DNA from: JAJZQD01 sp021847735
GTDB taxonomy: Bacteria > Bacillota > Thermincolia > Thermincolales > UBA2595
Direction: 5' to 3'
NCBI GenBank assembly: GCA_027324025.1
Contig: DAHVYW010000079.1
Location: 1-43,607 of the forward strand
DNA: 43,607 nucleotides
Shown here: positions 31,895 through 40,388 of the stretch, in pieces
How positions within the stretch are numbered: the stretch's first letter is position 1
How the letters are laid out: every line of letters begins with the position of its first letter
Made by a program: the position numbers and the translations under genes
The notes under the pieces: generated by a model
Told to the model about the DNA's origin: nothing
Database searches by the model: none
What the model saw: only the letters and a program-made list of their open reading frames with translations

Positions 31895-32224
31895 TTATTG
31901 GTTCTTTTTCAACTTGATTCCGGTCTTCTTTTCGACCAGCTGCTTGTTGTTCATCCCTAAGGGCAACACCTCGTCAATGTTGGTATGGGGCCGCGGTATG
32001 ACGTGAACGGAAACAAGTTCCCCCACCTTTTCAGCCGCCTTTGCCCCGGCGTCGGTAGCAGCCTTGACCGCTGCCACATCACCCCGCACGATAGCTGTAA
32101 CATACCCGCCGCCGACTTTCTGGAACCCGACCAAGCGGACTCTTGCCGCTTTAACCATTGCGTCCGAAGCTTCTACCATCCCTACCAAACCACGGGTTTC
32201 GACCATCCCTAGAGCATCAATCAT
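31895..32224 (-). CDS. BMC-H hexameric shell protein 1 (PduA/PduJ-like)
   Basis: The 109-residue single-BMC-domain protein (ALGMVETRGLVGMVEASDAM, then the pore-loop KVGGGYVTAIVRGDVAAVK) forms hexagonal tiles of the microcompartment shell. The pore loop is K-V-G-G-G-Y, where PduA has K-I-G-S-G-L, so the pore lining is altered. The last 20 residues (NKQLVEKKTGIKLKKNQ) are basic and differ from those of the second copy. AAGGAGG precedes the ATG. It follows its BMC-T partner at 32259. Confidence 0.94.
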   Translation of the reverse strand: MIDALGMVETRGLVGMVEASDAMVKAARVRLVGFQKVGGGYVTAIVRGDVAAVKAATDAGAKAAEKVGELVSVHVIPRPHTNIDEVLPLGMNNKQLVEKKTGIKLKKNQ

Positions 32225-32258
32225 GGATTATTCCTCCTTGTTTGGATTATCTTCAGGT

Positions 32259-32900
32259 TTACCTGCCTTCATTGGGCCGCCCTTCCAGCCTCTCAAGGGC
32301 CTTGATAGCCGCCTCACTGCCATAGTCTATTTCCTGTTCAGGACCGCAGAGATACAACCGGCCAAAGGCTCCAAAGGCCCGCACATCCAGCAGCGTAATC
32401 TCGGCGGCTTTTTCCGCTTCGTTGGCAGCTAAAACACTGTATGCTGCCGGGTGCACTTCCAGGATAAACAGGGACTGTCCGGGCAAAATCATAGTTGCTG
32501 ACTTGGTTGTCCGGTTGAGGATCTGCGTCTGGTAATCCGCAATATCCCTGATTACCTGAGAGGATACAATCCGGGGTTTTAACCTATCTATTTCTTCCAT
32601 CCCCAGGGCATCCAGAACCGCACTACCAGCCGCCTGCACCTGTCCCTTATCCTCTGAATGAACTTCCATCATGCCAAACGCCCGCTCCACAACATGGGCC
32701 GAAGGCCGGCAGTTTGTACCCTTCAAAGCCGCATCGAGCAAAGAGTTTACTGATATCCCGGGGGCGATTTCCACATGCAGGGACGCATCCCCGACGAGGG
32801 GTAAGAACCCTCGCGCAGTGGAACCTATCTGGGAACATAATTGGGGCTGTAAGCTGTCAATAAATACATAAGCACGTAAATCTATTCCTGAAATTGCCAT
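32259..32900 (-). CDS. BMC-T trimeric shell protein 1 (CsoS1D/CcmP-like tandem BMC)
   Basis: The 213-residue protein has two BMC domains. The first is circularly permuted in sequence (RAYVFIDSLQPQLCSQI, STARGFLPLVGDASLHVEI, VVERAFGMMEVHSEDKG) and the second contains MILPGQSLFILEVHPAAYS and LYLCGPEQEIDYGSEAAI. Such CsoS1D-type trimers can stack and gate a large pore, admitting bulky substrates or cofactors. GGAG precedes the ATG. With the adjacent BMC-H it repeats the pair at 39342-40351. Confidence 0.92.
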   Translation of the reverse strand: MAISGIDLRAYVFIDSLQPQLCSQIGSTARGFLPLVGDASLHVEIAPGISVNSLLDAALKGTNCRPSAHVVERAFGMMEVHSEDKGQVQAAGSAVLDALGMEEIDRLKPRIVSSQVIRDIADYQTQILNRTTKSATMILPGQSLFILEVHPAAYSVLAANEAEKAAEITLLDVRAFGAFGRLYLCGPEQEIDYGSEAAIKALERLEGRPNEGR

Positions 32901-32988
32901 TTTGGGATGCTCCTTTCATTTCACCTTGACCCGGAACCAATTAGCCGCTCCCTGCCGGGGAGAAAAAGGCCGCCCGGTCTGCCTCCCG

Positions 32989-34728
32989 TTAAGCCCCGTG
33001 AACCGAATCCAGGTCGTCATTACTGACATCAAAAACCACGTCATGCGGGGGGAGCTTCTCGTGTAAAAAGAATTCAGGCAAACGATCATGGGCCGGGCCG
33101 AAGCCTGCCGCTTTATTGAAGGAGCGTTCATCGCGCAGTACTTCTTTGCCCAGGGACAGCAGATCCTCGACCGACAACGCGAAGCCATATTGGGCATTAA
33201 TCATCTCTGCAACGGCGGGAAGGCCCTCGGAATCATCCAATAAAGCAAAGGCCACAAAGAGACACAGCCCCGAACTATCCAAAAAAGCGGTGGCGATCTG
33301 GAGATTCCTTGACAACTCGGCCTGGCCCTCTACCACCAGGGGGTCGACAAACCCTCCCACCTTGAGAATGTTGGTGGCCACACTATAGCCTGCCGTATGG
33401 TCTGCCCCCATGGTTGAAGTCCCGTAAGTCACACCTATTCCCTTAACAGCCCGCGGGTCATAGGCCGGCATTCCCTGGCCCTTTACTACCGGTACCCGGG
33501 TCACCCCGAACACCTTTCCGGTTACAGCCGCTCCCTGCGCAATCACCCGCCCCAGGGGGGTGCCTTGGCCAACTTCCTCCAACAACCTTATCGCGCCGTC
33601 TCCGTCCCCAAACGGAACAATTCCGGCTTCCATGGCCACGCCCAGAGTAACGCCTGCCTCAATGGTATCTAAGCCAAGGTCATTGCATATATAATTCAAC
33701 CGGGCAACAAAGTCCAATTCACCGATTCCGCAATTGGCCCCCAGGGACCAGACAGTTTCATACTCAATCGGCGCACATAACACATTACCGTCGGGGCCGG
33801 GATAGATGTTGGAGCACTTAATTACGCAGCCCGCGTGACAGCTATGTCCCACCTTGCCCTTGCCCCCGCGTTCTTTGACCCTTTCCGCTATCTTTTCGCC
33901 GCTAATACTGGCGGCGGCTTCAAACCTCCCGCTGCTGAAATTGCGGGTAGGTAATCCACCGGCCTCATTCAAGATGTTTACCAACACCGCTGTTCCGTAA
34001 GCGGGAAGAGCCTGTCCAGTCACAGGGTGTTTGCGCAGAACTTCGGTAAACTTGCGCGCGGCGGTCTTGAAAGCTTCGGCATTTTTTGCCTTTAAATGTG
34101 ACGGCTTGCCGGAGTCGATGATAATGGCTTTCAATCCCTTTGACCCCATCACCGCCCCCAGGCCTCCCCGTCCGGCGTAGCGCCCTGGATGCCCTTCCTG
34201 GTCGCTGGTAGATATTCCCGCGTTGCTTCCCATCATTTCTCCCGCGGGTCCGATGCAAATTACACCGATCCGGTCCCCGTACGAGCTTCGCAATTGCTTA
34301 TTGAGTTCGTAGGTTCCCAATCCTTTACAGTTGTCCGCCGCTATAAGTTCAGTCTTGTCTTTGGAGACATAAAGTGCGTAGCAGCCCCGGTCAGCCTTCC
34401 CTTCTACAACAATTGCCTTGATGCCGCAGTTGGCGAGCTTCTGTGCTGATACCCCTCCCGCGTTAGCCTCCTTAATGGTTCCGGTCAGCGGGCTCTTGCT
34501 CCCGACCGAGAGCCGTCCTGAGCTTGGGGCATTGGTACCAGTAAGCAATCCCGGTGCAAATACCAGTTTGTTAAATTCCCCTAACGGGTTACAAGTAGGC
34601 GGCACTTCTTCGGCTACAATTTTTGAAGTTAGGCCCCGCCCTCCCAACACCTCGTATTTTGCCGGGACGTCCTCCCAGCGTATGGTAAGTTTACTCATGT
34701 CAATCCGCAGGATCCTAGCCATTTTCAT
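32989..34728 (-). CDS. aor: Aldehyde:ferredoxin oxidoreductase (tungsten/molybdenum AOR family)
   Basis: The 579-residue protein covers all three AOR domains. The N-terminal domain has GGRGLTSKIV and GRLSVGSKSPLTG; GRYAGRGGLGAVMGSKGLKA is the pterin-binding stretch; the iron-sulfur ligands are in SCHAGCVIKC (spacing C-x3-C-x3-C, against C-x2-C-x3-C in Pyrococcus AOR) with the fourth Cys in DSSGLCLF. It oxidises an aldehyde to the acid, reducing ferredoxin, or the reverse. CAGGGGGAT precedes the ATG, 17 bases after metF. No clear encapsulation peptide is seen at either end, so whether it lies in the shell is unknown. Confidence 0.92.
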   Translation of the reverse strand: MKMARILRIDMSKLTIRWEDVPAKYEVLGGRGLTSKIVAEEVPPTCNPLGEFNKLVFAPGLLTGTNAPSSGRLSVGSKSPLTGTIKEANAGGVSAQKLANCGIKAIVVEGKADRGCYALYVSKDKTELIAADNCKGLGTYELNKQLRSSYGDRIGVICIGPAGEMMGSNAGISTSDQEGHPGRYAGRGGLGAVMGSKGLKAIIIDSGKPSHLKAKNAEAFKTAARKFTEVLRKHPVTGQALPAYGTAVLVNILNEAGGLPTRNFSSGRFEAAASISGEKIAERVKERGGKGKVGHSCHAGCVIKCSNIYPGPDGNVLCAPIEYETVWSLGANCGIGELDFVARLNYICNDLGLDTIEAGVTLGVAMEAGIVPFGDGDGAIRLLEEVGQGTPLGRVIAQGAAVTGKVFGVTRVPVVKGQGMPAYDPRAVKGIGVTYGTSTMGADHTAGYSVATNILKVGGFVDPLVVEGQAELSRNLQIATAFLDSSGLCLFVAFALLDDSEGLPAVAEMINAQYGFALSVEDLLSLGKEVLRDERSFNKAAGFGPAHDRLPEFFLHEKLPPHDVVFDVSNDDLDSVHGA

Positions 34729-34744
34729 AATCCCCCTGTTAGTT

Positions 34745-35617
34745 TTAAACCAACCTGGACTGTTTTAAAATGTCCGGAATCAGATTGTGGAGGTCAGATA
34801 CCATCATAATATGAATCCCGGCACACATTTCTTTTAACTCCCGGGCCAGCCTCGCTGTCACCTCGACACCGGTTTTTAACGGGTCTGCGCTCTCGTCGAA
34901 TTCCCGGACAATGTTATCCGGTATGGTGACCCCCGGAACATTATCATTAAAGAACCTGGCCATTTTCGCGGAAGTGATTAAAAACACCCCGGCTATGATT
35001 GGCACTTCTGTTTTTCCCATTTTCTCCAGGAATGAGGCAAATGAGGCCACATCAAATATTGGCTGTGTTTGAAAGAATTCAGTCCCGGCTTTAATTTTGT
35101 CCCAGGCCTTATCGATTTCGGCTCCCTGGGGCTCCTTATCGGGATCAAGGGCAGCTCCTACACAGAAATCCGGAGCGCCTTTAATCGCGTTTCCTCCCAA
35201 GTCATGGCCTTTTTCCAGGCCCCTCGCCGCCTCTATTAAAGTGACGGAGCCGAGGTCAAAGACACTCTTTACCCCCGGGTGGTCGCTCTTGTCAACGTCA
35301 TCCCCGCTAAGGAGCAGCAAGTTAGAGACTCCCAGGACATGGGCACCCAATAGCTCCGCTTGCAGGCTCAACCGGTTCCGATCCCGGCACGTGATTTGCA
35401 GGATCGGGTCAAACCCCAGCTCCCTGACTTTTACGCTCATAGCCAGCGCGCTCATCCGCAGGTTGGCACTTGGCATGTCGGTAATGTTTATACCGTCTAC
35501 CCGGCCGCTGATTTCCTGCAAGCTGGCCAATCTCTTGGATAGGTCAGTTCCTTTTGGCGGTATCACGTCAGTGGTAATGACTGTCCTCCCGCTCTTTAAC
35601 GCATCCCTGAACCCCAT
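34745..35617 (-). CDS. metF: 5,10-methylenetetrahydrofolate reductase
   Basis: The 290-residue TIM-barrel flavoprotein converts methylene- and methyl-tetrahydrofolate. It has DVIPPKGTDLSKRLASL, INITDMPSANLRMSALA, ILQITCRDRNRLSLQAELLG and LLLLSGDDVDKSDHPG, all typical. The active-site acid, Glu in E. coli (FEFFPP), is Asp17 here (TTDVIPPKG). No metV or rnfC2 partner is adjacent, unlike many acetogen clusters. Its start overlaps the PanB-like gene end by about 22 bases, so the two are coupled. It would link methyl groups delivered by the MtrH-like enzyme to methylene-tetrahydrofolate. Confidence 0.9.
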   Translation of the reverse strand: MGFRDALKSGRTVITTDVIPPKGTDLSKRLASLQEISGRVDGINITDMPSANLRMSALAMSVKVRELGFDPILQITCRDRNRLSLQAELLGAHVLGVSNLLLLSGDDVDKSDHPGVKSVFDLGSVTLIEAARGLEKGHDLGGNAIKGAPDFCVGAALDPDKEPQGAEIDKAWDKIKAGTEFFQTQPIFDVASFASFLEKMGKTEVPIIAGVFLITSAKMARFFNDNVPGVTIPDNIVREFDESADPLKTGVEVTARLARELKEMCAGIHIMMVSDLHNLIPDILKQSRLV

Positions 35618-36507
35618 TGCTTCTCCTCCTTCGCAAGTTCCAACGACCTGGTCTTATTCCTCAACAACCGCTGCAGGTGTTCCAGTTCCTCTTCCTTCAT
35701 GTAAAAGGTATGCTCCGTGGAGGGAAACTTCAATCCCTCTACATCGGCCTTATACAGCGACAATGCTTGAGAGATATCTGCAGCCAGTTGGGCATACTGC
35801 CTGGCGAACTTAGGTACAAAGTCCTCAAACAGCCCAAGCAGGTCTTGGGTTACAAGCCCCTGTCCGTCACAGTAAATACCGGAACCAACCCCAATCGTCG
35901 GAATAGATAGTTTTTCAGTAATAATCTGGGCCACCCGGTCGGGTATGCATTCCATGGTCACAGCACAGGCACCGACCCGCTCCAGTTTCATTGCTAACTC
36001 AATCAGCTCCATGGCTGATCCGGCATCCCGGCCCTGAACCTGAAACTTACCGTATTTGGAATAAAACTTGCGTGTTAAGCCAATATGGGCAACCACAGGT
36101 ATCCCAGCTTCAACAACCGAGGAAGTAATTTTAATGATTTCCGGTCCACCCTCTATCTCAACAGCATCTGCACCGCCTTCTTTGATTAACCGCCTCGCGT
36201 TGGCCTGAGCCTCATGCTCGGTATTATAATCCATAAATGGCATGCAAGCTAAGACAAACGCCCTTTCAACGGCCCGGGTCACGGCTTTGGTATGATGCAG
36301 CATTTCTTCCATGGTCACCGATAAGGTGTTCTTATAACCCAAGCCCACCATTCCCACTGCATCACTCACAAAGATAATGTCAACCCCGGCCCGGTCAATC
36401 AGCTTTGCCAGAGGGTAGTCATATGCAGTCAGCATGGTGATCTGTTCTCCGCGTTCCTTCTTCTTTTGTAGGGAGAAAACCCCTAATTTGTCAGGACTTC
36501 CTTCCAT
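35596..36507 (-). CDS. PanB-family (ketopantoate hydroxymethyltransferase-like) enzyme with altered active site
   Basis: The 303-residue protein aligns end to end with PanB: ITMLTAYDYPLAKLIDRAGV, VGLGYKNTLSVTMEEML, VEIEGG, AHIGLTRKFYSKYGKFQVQG and IPTIGVGSGIYCDGQGLV. Key positions differ from E. coli PanB: Asp45 is kept (Asp49) but Ser46 is Ala50, the metal ligand Asp84 is Cys88 and substrate-binding Lys112 is Glu117; Glu114 (Glu119) and His136 (His141) remain. A charged helix extends the C-terminus (ELEHLQRLLRNKTRSLELAK). No panC or panD is near. It probably uses methylene-tetrahydrofolate on, or releases it from, a different substrate. Start at 36507 follows GGGAGG; a GTG at 36516 is too close to it. 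Confidence 0.85.
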   Translation of the reverse strand: MEGSPDKLGVFSLQKKKERGEQITMLTAYDYPLAKLIDRAGVDIIFVSDAVGMVGLGYKNTLSVTMEEMLHHTKAVTRAVERAFVLACMPFMDYNTEHEAQANARRLIKEGGADAVEIEGGPEIIKITSSVVEAGIPVVAHIGLTRKFYSKYGKFQVQGRDAGSAMELIELAMKLERVGACAVTMECIPDRVAQIITEKLSIPTIGVGSGIYCDGQGLVTQDLLGLFEDFVPKFARQYAQLAADISQALSLYKADVEGLKFPSTEHTFYMKEEELEHLQRLLRNKTRSLELAKEEKQWGSGMR

Positions 36508-36523
36508 GGATACCACCCTCCCT

Positions 36524-37513
36524 TTAAATTACGCTGGGGACCGCTAAGCCCATCTTTTTAATCAGGGCCTCATCCGGTACAGGTACTGCCACCGCACCGA
36601 GTAATTGGTTAGAGCCCTGGAGGAATTCCCTTGCTGTTTCCAGCGCCTCTTCAATTTCCCCCAATTTCCCTGCCATAACAAAGTAAGCCTTGCCTCCCAA
36701 TTCTTTAGCCAACCGAATGTAGCAAAGTGAAATTTCCGTGGCCTTGACTACACGGTCCGCCGCAAGTAAGCCCGAGGCCACAGAGACAGTCTCAACCACA
36801 CCCAGCGCATCGTACTCTGCCACAGCGGGCAGCCCGGTCACGGCCGCCACCACCTTCTCGTCCACATCAGGAATAAACAGGCTGTCAGCCATCCAGTTAC
36901 CGGCTACAGCGCGTGCCTTCTCCATGGCATATTCAACGGTGACCGCATCTCCCGACACCAGAACCAGGTATTTACCGGGGCAAAGGGTAGTAGCCTCAAT
37001 CAGTTGAACCGGCGACTCCTTCAGCATCTGGTCACAGCATTTAATCCCCCAGGGAATACTGCTGAACTCTACCAAGCCTATGGCAGGTTGGGTACTGGTC
37101 CACCAATGGTTGAATTCCCTGGAAGAGTGGTCCCAATTGATTTCAATCCTGTACCAGGCTGAGGCGGAAATAAAGTCCCTGGTTTGTTCTGCCAGGAGTC
37201 CCCTGGAAAGAACATGCTCCCGGCGGATACCCGACACTGCTGCAAAGCGGCCGCCGCTGCCCAACAGTCCTCCCCGCTGTAATGCCGCTTTTTCCGTAGG
37301 AATTAACAGCAAGGGACTATTCCCCAACGGTCCATCCTCATGGCCAAAGTGAAAATCCGGTTTCCGGGCCCCTTCGGCCTTTTCCAAAGTTGATTCGGGC
37401 TGCTTACTGGCAGCGCTTCGGTTAGAAGTCCCCATCAACCCGGTCACCCTGGGGTAAATCCTATCAAGCCACCCTGCTATCCCTTTTGACCACTCCAGGA
37501 GCCGCCTATCCAT
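36524..37513 (-). CDS. PduT-like BMC-T shell protein with a long N-terminal extension
   Basis: The C-terminal ~185 residues form two BMC domains (AIGLVEFSSIPWGIKCCDQM; ALGVVETVSVASGLLAADRV) that align with PduT, including TTLCPGKYLVLVSGD. Cys178 sits where PduT Cys38 binds a 4Fe-4S cluster at the trimer axis, so an iron-sulfur pore is expected. The first ~143 residues have no counterpart in PduT: an amphipathic-looking start (DRRLLEWSKGIAGWLDRIY), a polar linker, then a mixed segment rich in Arg and aromatic residues. It could bind cargo or redox partners. GAGGGGG precedes the ATG, 15 bases after the aldehyde dehydrogenase. Confidence 0.9.
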   Translation of the reverse strand: MDRRLLEWSKGIAGWLDRIYPRVTGLMGTSNRSAASKQPESTLEKAEGARKPDFHFGHEDGPLGNSPLLLIPTEKAALQRGGLLGSGGRFAAVSGIRREHVLSRGLLAEQTRDFISASAWYRIEINWDHSSREFNHWWTSTQPAIGLVEFSSIPWGIKCCDQMLKESPVQLIEATTLCPGKYLVLVSGDAVTVEYAMEKARAVAGNWMADSLFIPDVDEKVVAAVTGLPAVAEYDALGVVETVSVASGLLAADRVVKATEISLCYIRLAKELGGKAYFVMAGKLGEIEEALETAREFLQGSNQLLGAVAVPVPDEALIKKMGLAVPSVI

Positions 37514-37527
37514 TGGGACAACCCCCT

Positions 37528-38958
37528 CTACACAATCCTAAAGTAATCTACCAGTACACACCTTCGTTCACGGGTAAAGTGCCTGGCATTTGTCAAGCCT
37601 TCTCCGGTATAGGTGGCAATGGTAAAGGTGGCATAGCCTTCCCCGCCAAACCCCAAACCTGCGTAAGACGGACCGTTCTTGGTATAAATTGCTGTATTTA
37701 ATCGTTTCCCCATTTCACTTAACTTCTGAATATTCCTTGAATGCATCAAACCACTGTGGCCGAAGCCATGTTCCGCCTTTACCGCCAGCTGAATCGCTTC
37801 GTCCACATCGCGCACCCGGACCAGAGGCATTACCGGCATCATCAGCTCGGACCATACAAAAGGATGTTCGGGTTCGACCTCCATGAGAATTAATTTTACA
37901 TCCTCTTTGATGTCCATTCCCACTTCCTTCAGGATGACCCGGGCGTCTTTACCCACAAAAGCCTTGTTCGGCGTCCCCGCTTTCCAAGGACCGCGGTTTT
38001 CTGCCAATAGTAGATGCTCCAGCCGCTTGGCGGCCCATTTGTTGACCTCCAGCGCGCCGTACTTTTTCATATAAGCCTTAAGGCTGTCTGCAGCCTGTTT
38101 AACGACAAAGACTTCCTTCTCGCAGGCGCAGACTATGTTATTGTCAAAGCTGGCCCCTTGAACTATGTAGGCCCCGGCCTGTTCCAGGTCCGCGGTCTCA
38201 TCCACCACTACCGGCGGGTTTCCGGGCCCTGCAGCAATCACTTTCTTGCCGCTGACCATGGCCTCTCGCACCACGGCCATCCCCCCAGTTACAACCACTA
38301 ATGAAACACGGGGGTGCCGCATCAGGGCCTGCCCGGTACTCACAGTGGGCGCCAGTATAGAGGTCAGCACGTTTGGCGGACCTCCCGCCTCCTGGATGGC
38401 AGAATTTAGTAACGATATGGTTTTGTTGGTGATATCCTTGGCCGTGGGATGTGCGTTGAAGACCACGCTGTTCCCCCCGGCAATCATTCCGATTCCGTTA
38501 TTGACCACTGTCTCCACAGGGTTTGTTACGGGCGTGATGGAGGCAATTAATCCATAAGGTGCGCGCTCCACCAGAGTCATCCCCCGGTCCCCGCTCCAGA
38601 CAGCGGGCTCTAGGGCTTCCACCCCGGGGGTCTTGTCAGCTGCCAATCGTATCTTATTCACTTTATCCTCGTATCGGCCCAAACCTGTCTCCTTTACGGC
38701 CAAGGCAGCAAGAACTTCCAGGTTTTCTTTCACCCTTTTCCTAATCGTGTCAATGATTTCCATCCGTTTTTTGAGTGTAAGGGACACTAGCTGGACTTGG
38801 GCCTCCTTGGCCGCCTCCACTGCCTCCTCAAGTTCTTCAAAAAGGCCGTCCGAGTAGGCACTGTTTGCTGTTACCATGCCAACTGCCTCACGTTTTTCGT
38901 GAGTGGAATTTCCAGGTTGAACCGAGTCGGTTCTTGACTGCCGGATACTTTCAACCAC
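37528..38958 (-). CDS. CoA-acylating aldehyde dehydrogenase (PduP/EutE-like)
   Basis: The 476-residue enzyme converts an aldehyde, CoA and NAD to acyl-CoA and NADH, the core reaction of metabolosomes. ITPVTNPVETVVNN, FNAHPTAKD and the catalytic region QGASFDNNIVCACEKEV with Cys277 are PduP/EutE signatures. It starts with GTG behind AAGGGGGTGAG. The first ~30 residues (VESIRQSRTDSVQPGN and on) precede the conserved fold and may target it to the shell, although they do not form a clear amphipathic helix. It lies between the vertex protein and the PduT-like protein genes. The aldehyde is unknown. Confidence 0.93.
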   Translation of the reverse strand: MVESIRQSRTDSVQPGNSTHEKREAVGMVTANSAYSDGLFEELEEAVEAAKEAQVQLVSLTLKKRMEIIDTIRKRVKENLEVLAALAVKETGLGRYEDKVNKIRLAADKTPGVEALEPAVWSGDRGMTLVERAPYGLIASITPVTNPVETVVNNGIGMIAGGNSVVFNAHPTAKDITNKTISLLNSAIQEAGGPPNVLTSILAPTVSTGQALMRHPRVSLVVVTGGMAVVREAMVSGKKVIAAGPGNPPVVVDETADLEQAGAYIVQGASFDNNIVCACEKEVFVVKQAADSLKAYMKKYGALEVNKWAAKRLEHLLLAENRGPWKAGTPNKAFVGKDARVILKEVGMDIKEDVKLILMEVEPEHPFVWSELMMPVMPLVRVRDVDEAIQLAVKAEHGFGHSGLMHSRNIQKLSEMGKRLNTAIYTKNGPSYAGLGFGGEGYATFTIATYTGEGLTNARHFTRERRCVLVDYFRIV

Positions 38959-38994
38959 ACGCTCACCCCCTTATGCGGGACTCCGCAGAGTCTG

Positions 38995-39300
38995 TTATTT
39001 CGTTGCGGACCATTTTTCATATTTTCTGTCACCAAAGATTTCCCAACTATCCACAATCCCCATTATTACTGCGTCGACAGGCCTCTGAGATGTAAATTCC
39101 GTAATTCTGGCCGAACTGCCTGTTACAAACAGCACCCTGTCTCCTTCACCGGCTCCCACCGCATCAACTGCCACTAAATACTTCCCCAGTGAGTTACCGG
39201 CAATGTCCAACTGGTCGACGATTAATAACTTGGATCCTTGAAGGTCTTCGCACTTTTGACTGGCTACCACTGTGCCTATTACTTCCCCGAGTAGCATCAC
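38995..39300 (-). CDS. BMC-P pentameric vertex protein (EutN/CcmL family)
   Basis: The 101-residue protein shows the EutN/CcmL pattern: MLLGEVIGTVVASQKCEDLQ, KLLIVDQL, VAVDAVGAGEGDRVLFVTGSSAR and VDAVIMGIVD. Pentamers cap the twelve vertices that close the polyhedral shell. GAGGAG precedes the ATG. It is the only vertex protein in the window; a single type is enough for closure. Confidence 0.95.
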   Translation of the reverse strand: MMLLGEVIGTVVASQKCEDLQGSKLLIVDQLDIAGNSLGKYLVAVDAVGAGEGDRVLFVTGSSARITEFTSQRPVDAVIMGIVDSWEIFGDRKYEKWSATK

Positions 39301-39341
39301 ACCAACTCCTCAGTAGAGTTTTTTACTGCCGTGCCTGCCGG

Positions 39342-39674
39342 TTAATCCCTCTCCTCTGACCAGTCGCTCCCATCGTCATCTTTAGCGTTGAGCAAATCGC
39401 CCATCCCCAATGGCAATACCTCGTCAATGTTGGTATGCGGTCTTGGTATGACGTGTATAGAGATAAGTTCCCCTACCTTCTCCGCCGCCTTTGCCCCGGC
39501 GTCAGTAGCCGCCTTGACTGCTGCCACATCACCCCGTACGATAGCGGTAACATAACCCCCGCCGACTTTCTGGAACCCGACTAAACGAACTCTTGCCGCT
39601 TTGACCATTGCGTCAGAAGCTTCCACCATCCCTACAAAACCACGGGTTTCAATCATTCCCAGCGCCTGTATCAT
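39342..39674 (-). CDS. BMC-H hexameric shell protein 2
   Basis: The 110-residue protein is nearly identical to BMC-H 1 over the first ~90 residues (ALGMIETRGFVGMVEASDAM, same K-V-G-G-G-Y pore loop) but ends in an acidic tail (LNAKDDDGSDWSEERD) where copy 1 is basic. The two tails of opposite charge suggest different faces, partners or cargo. AAGGAGG precedes the ATG. It follows its BMC-T partner by 35 bases. Confidence 0.94.
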   Translation of the reverse strand: MIQALGMIETRGFVGMVEASDAMVKAARVRLVGFQKVGGGYVTAIVRGDVAAVKAATDAGAKAAEKVGELISIHVIPRPHTNIDEVLPLGMGDLLNAKDDDGSDWSEERD

Positions 39675-39709
39675 ACTATTATTCCTCCTTGCTTGGTATG
39701 TGTTGAGAC

Positions 39710-40351
39710 TTACTTGCCTTCGTTAGGCCGCCCTGCCAGCATATCCAGGGCCTTGATAGCCGCCTCGCTGCCATAGTCTATTTCTTGTTCAGGACCACAT
39801 AAGTACAACCGGCCAAAGGCGCCAAAAACCCGCACATCCAGCAGTGTAATCTCGGCCGCCTTTTCTGCCTCGTTGGCGGCATAAATACTGTAAGCTGCCG
39901 GATGCACTTCCAGCACAAACAGGGACTGCCCGGGTAGAATCATGGTAGCAGACTTGGTTGTCCGGTTCAGAATCTGGGTCTGGTAGTCGACTATATCCCT
40001 GATTACCTGGGAGGACACTATCCGCGGCTTAAGCCGGTCTTCTTCTTTCATCTTCAGGGCATCCAGCACCGCCTGTCCGGCCATAAGCACCTGCCCCTTG
40101 TCCTCCGAATGGACCTCCATCATCCCAAAGGCCCGTTCCACTACTTGCTCTGCCGGCCGTACGTCTGTCGCTTTCAGGGCGATATCCAGCAAACTGTTAA
40201 TGGCAATGCCAGGAGCAATTTCAATGAACAGGGACGCGTCCCCGACGAGGGGTAAGAACCCTCGCGCGGTTGAACCCATTTGGGAGCATACCTGGGGCTG
40301 TAAACTGTCAAGAAAAACGAAAGCTCGCAAATCAATCCCGGAAATAGACAT
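39710..40351 (-). CDS. BMC-T trimeric shell protein 2 (CsoS1D/CcmP-like)
   Basis: The 213-residue tandem-BMC protein closely resembles BMC-T 1 (LRAFVFLDSLQPQVCSQM, STARGFLPLVGDASLFIEI, QILNRTTKSATMILPGQSLF) with scattered differences in the first domain (for example ALKATDVRPAEQVVERAFG). It forms stacked, gated trimers in the shell. It is the second gene of the operon, directly after the MtrH-like gene. Confidence 0.92.
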   Translation of the reverse strand: MSISGIDLRAFVFLDSLQPQVCSQMGSTARGFLPLVGDASLFIEIAPGIAINSLLDIALKATDVRPAEQVVERAFGMMEVHSEDKGQVLMAGQAVLDALKMKEEDRLKPRIVSSQVIRDIVDYQTQILNRTTKSATMILPGQSLFVLEVHPAAYSIYAANEAEKAAEITLLDVRVFGAFGRLYLCGPEQEIDYGSEAAIKALDMLAGRPNEGK

Positions 40352-40388
40352 TTTTTAACACCCTTTCTTGGACATTTACGAAAATGCT

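Noticed and set aside
35596..36507. Ordinary panB for pantothenate synthesis
   Set aside because: Three active-site residues are changed, no panC or panD is near, and the gene is embedded in a BMC/methyl-transfer operon.
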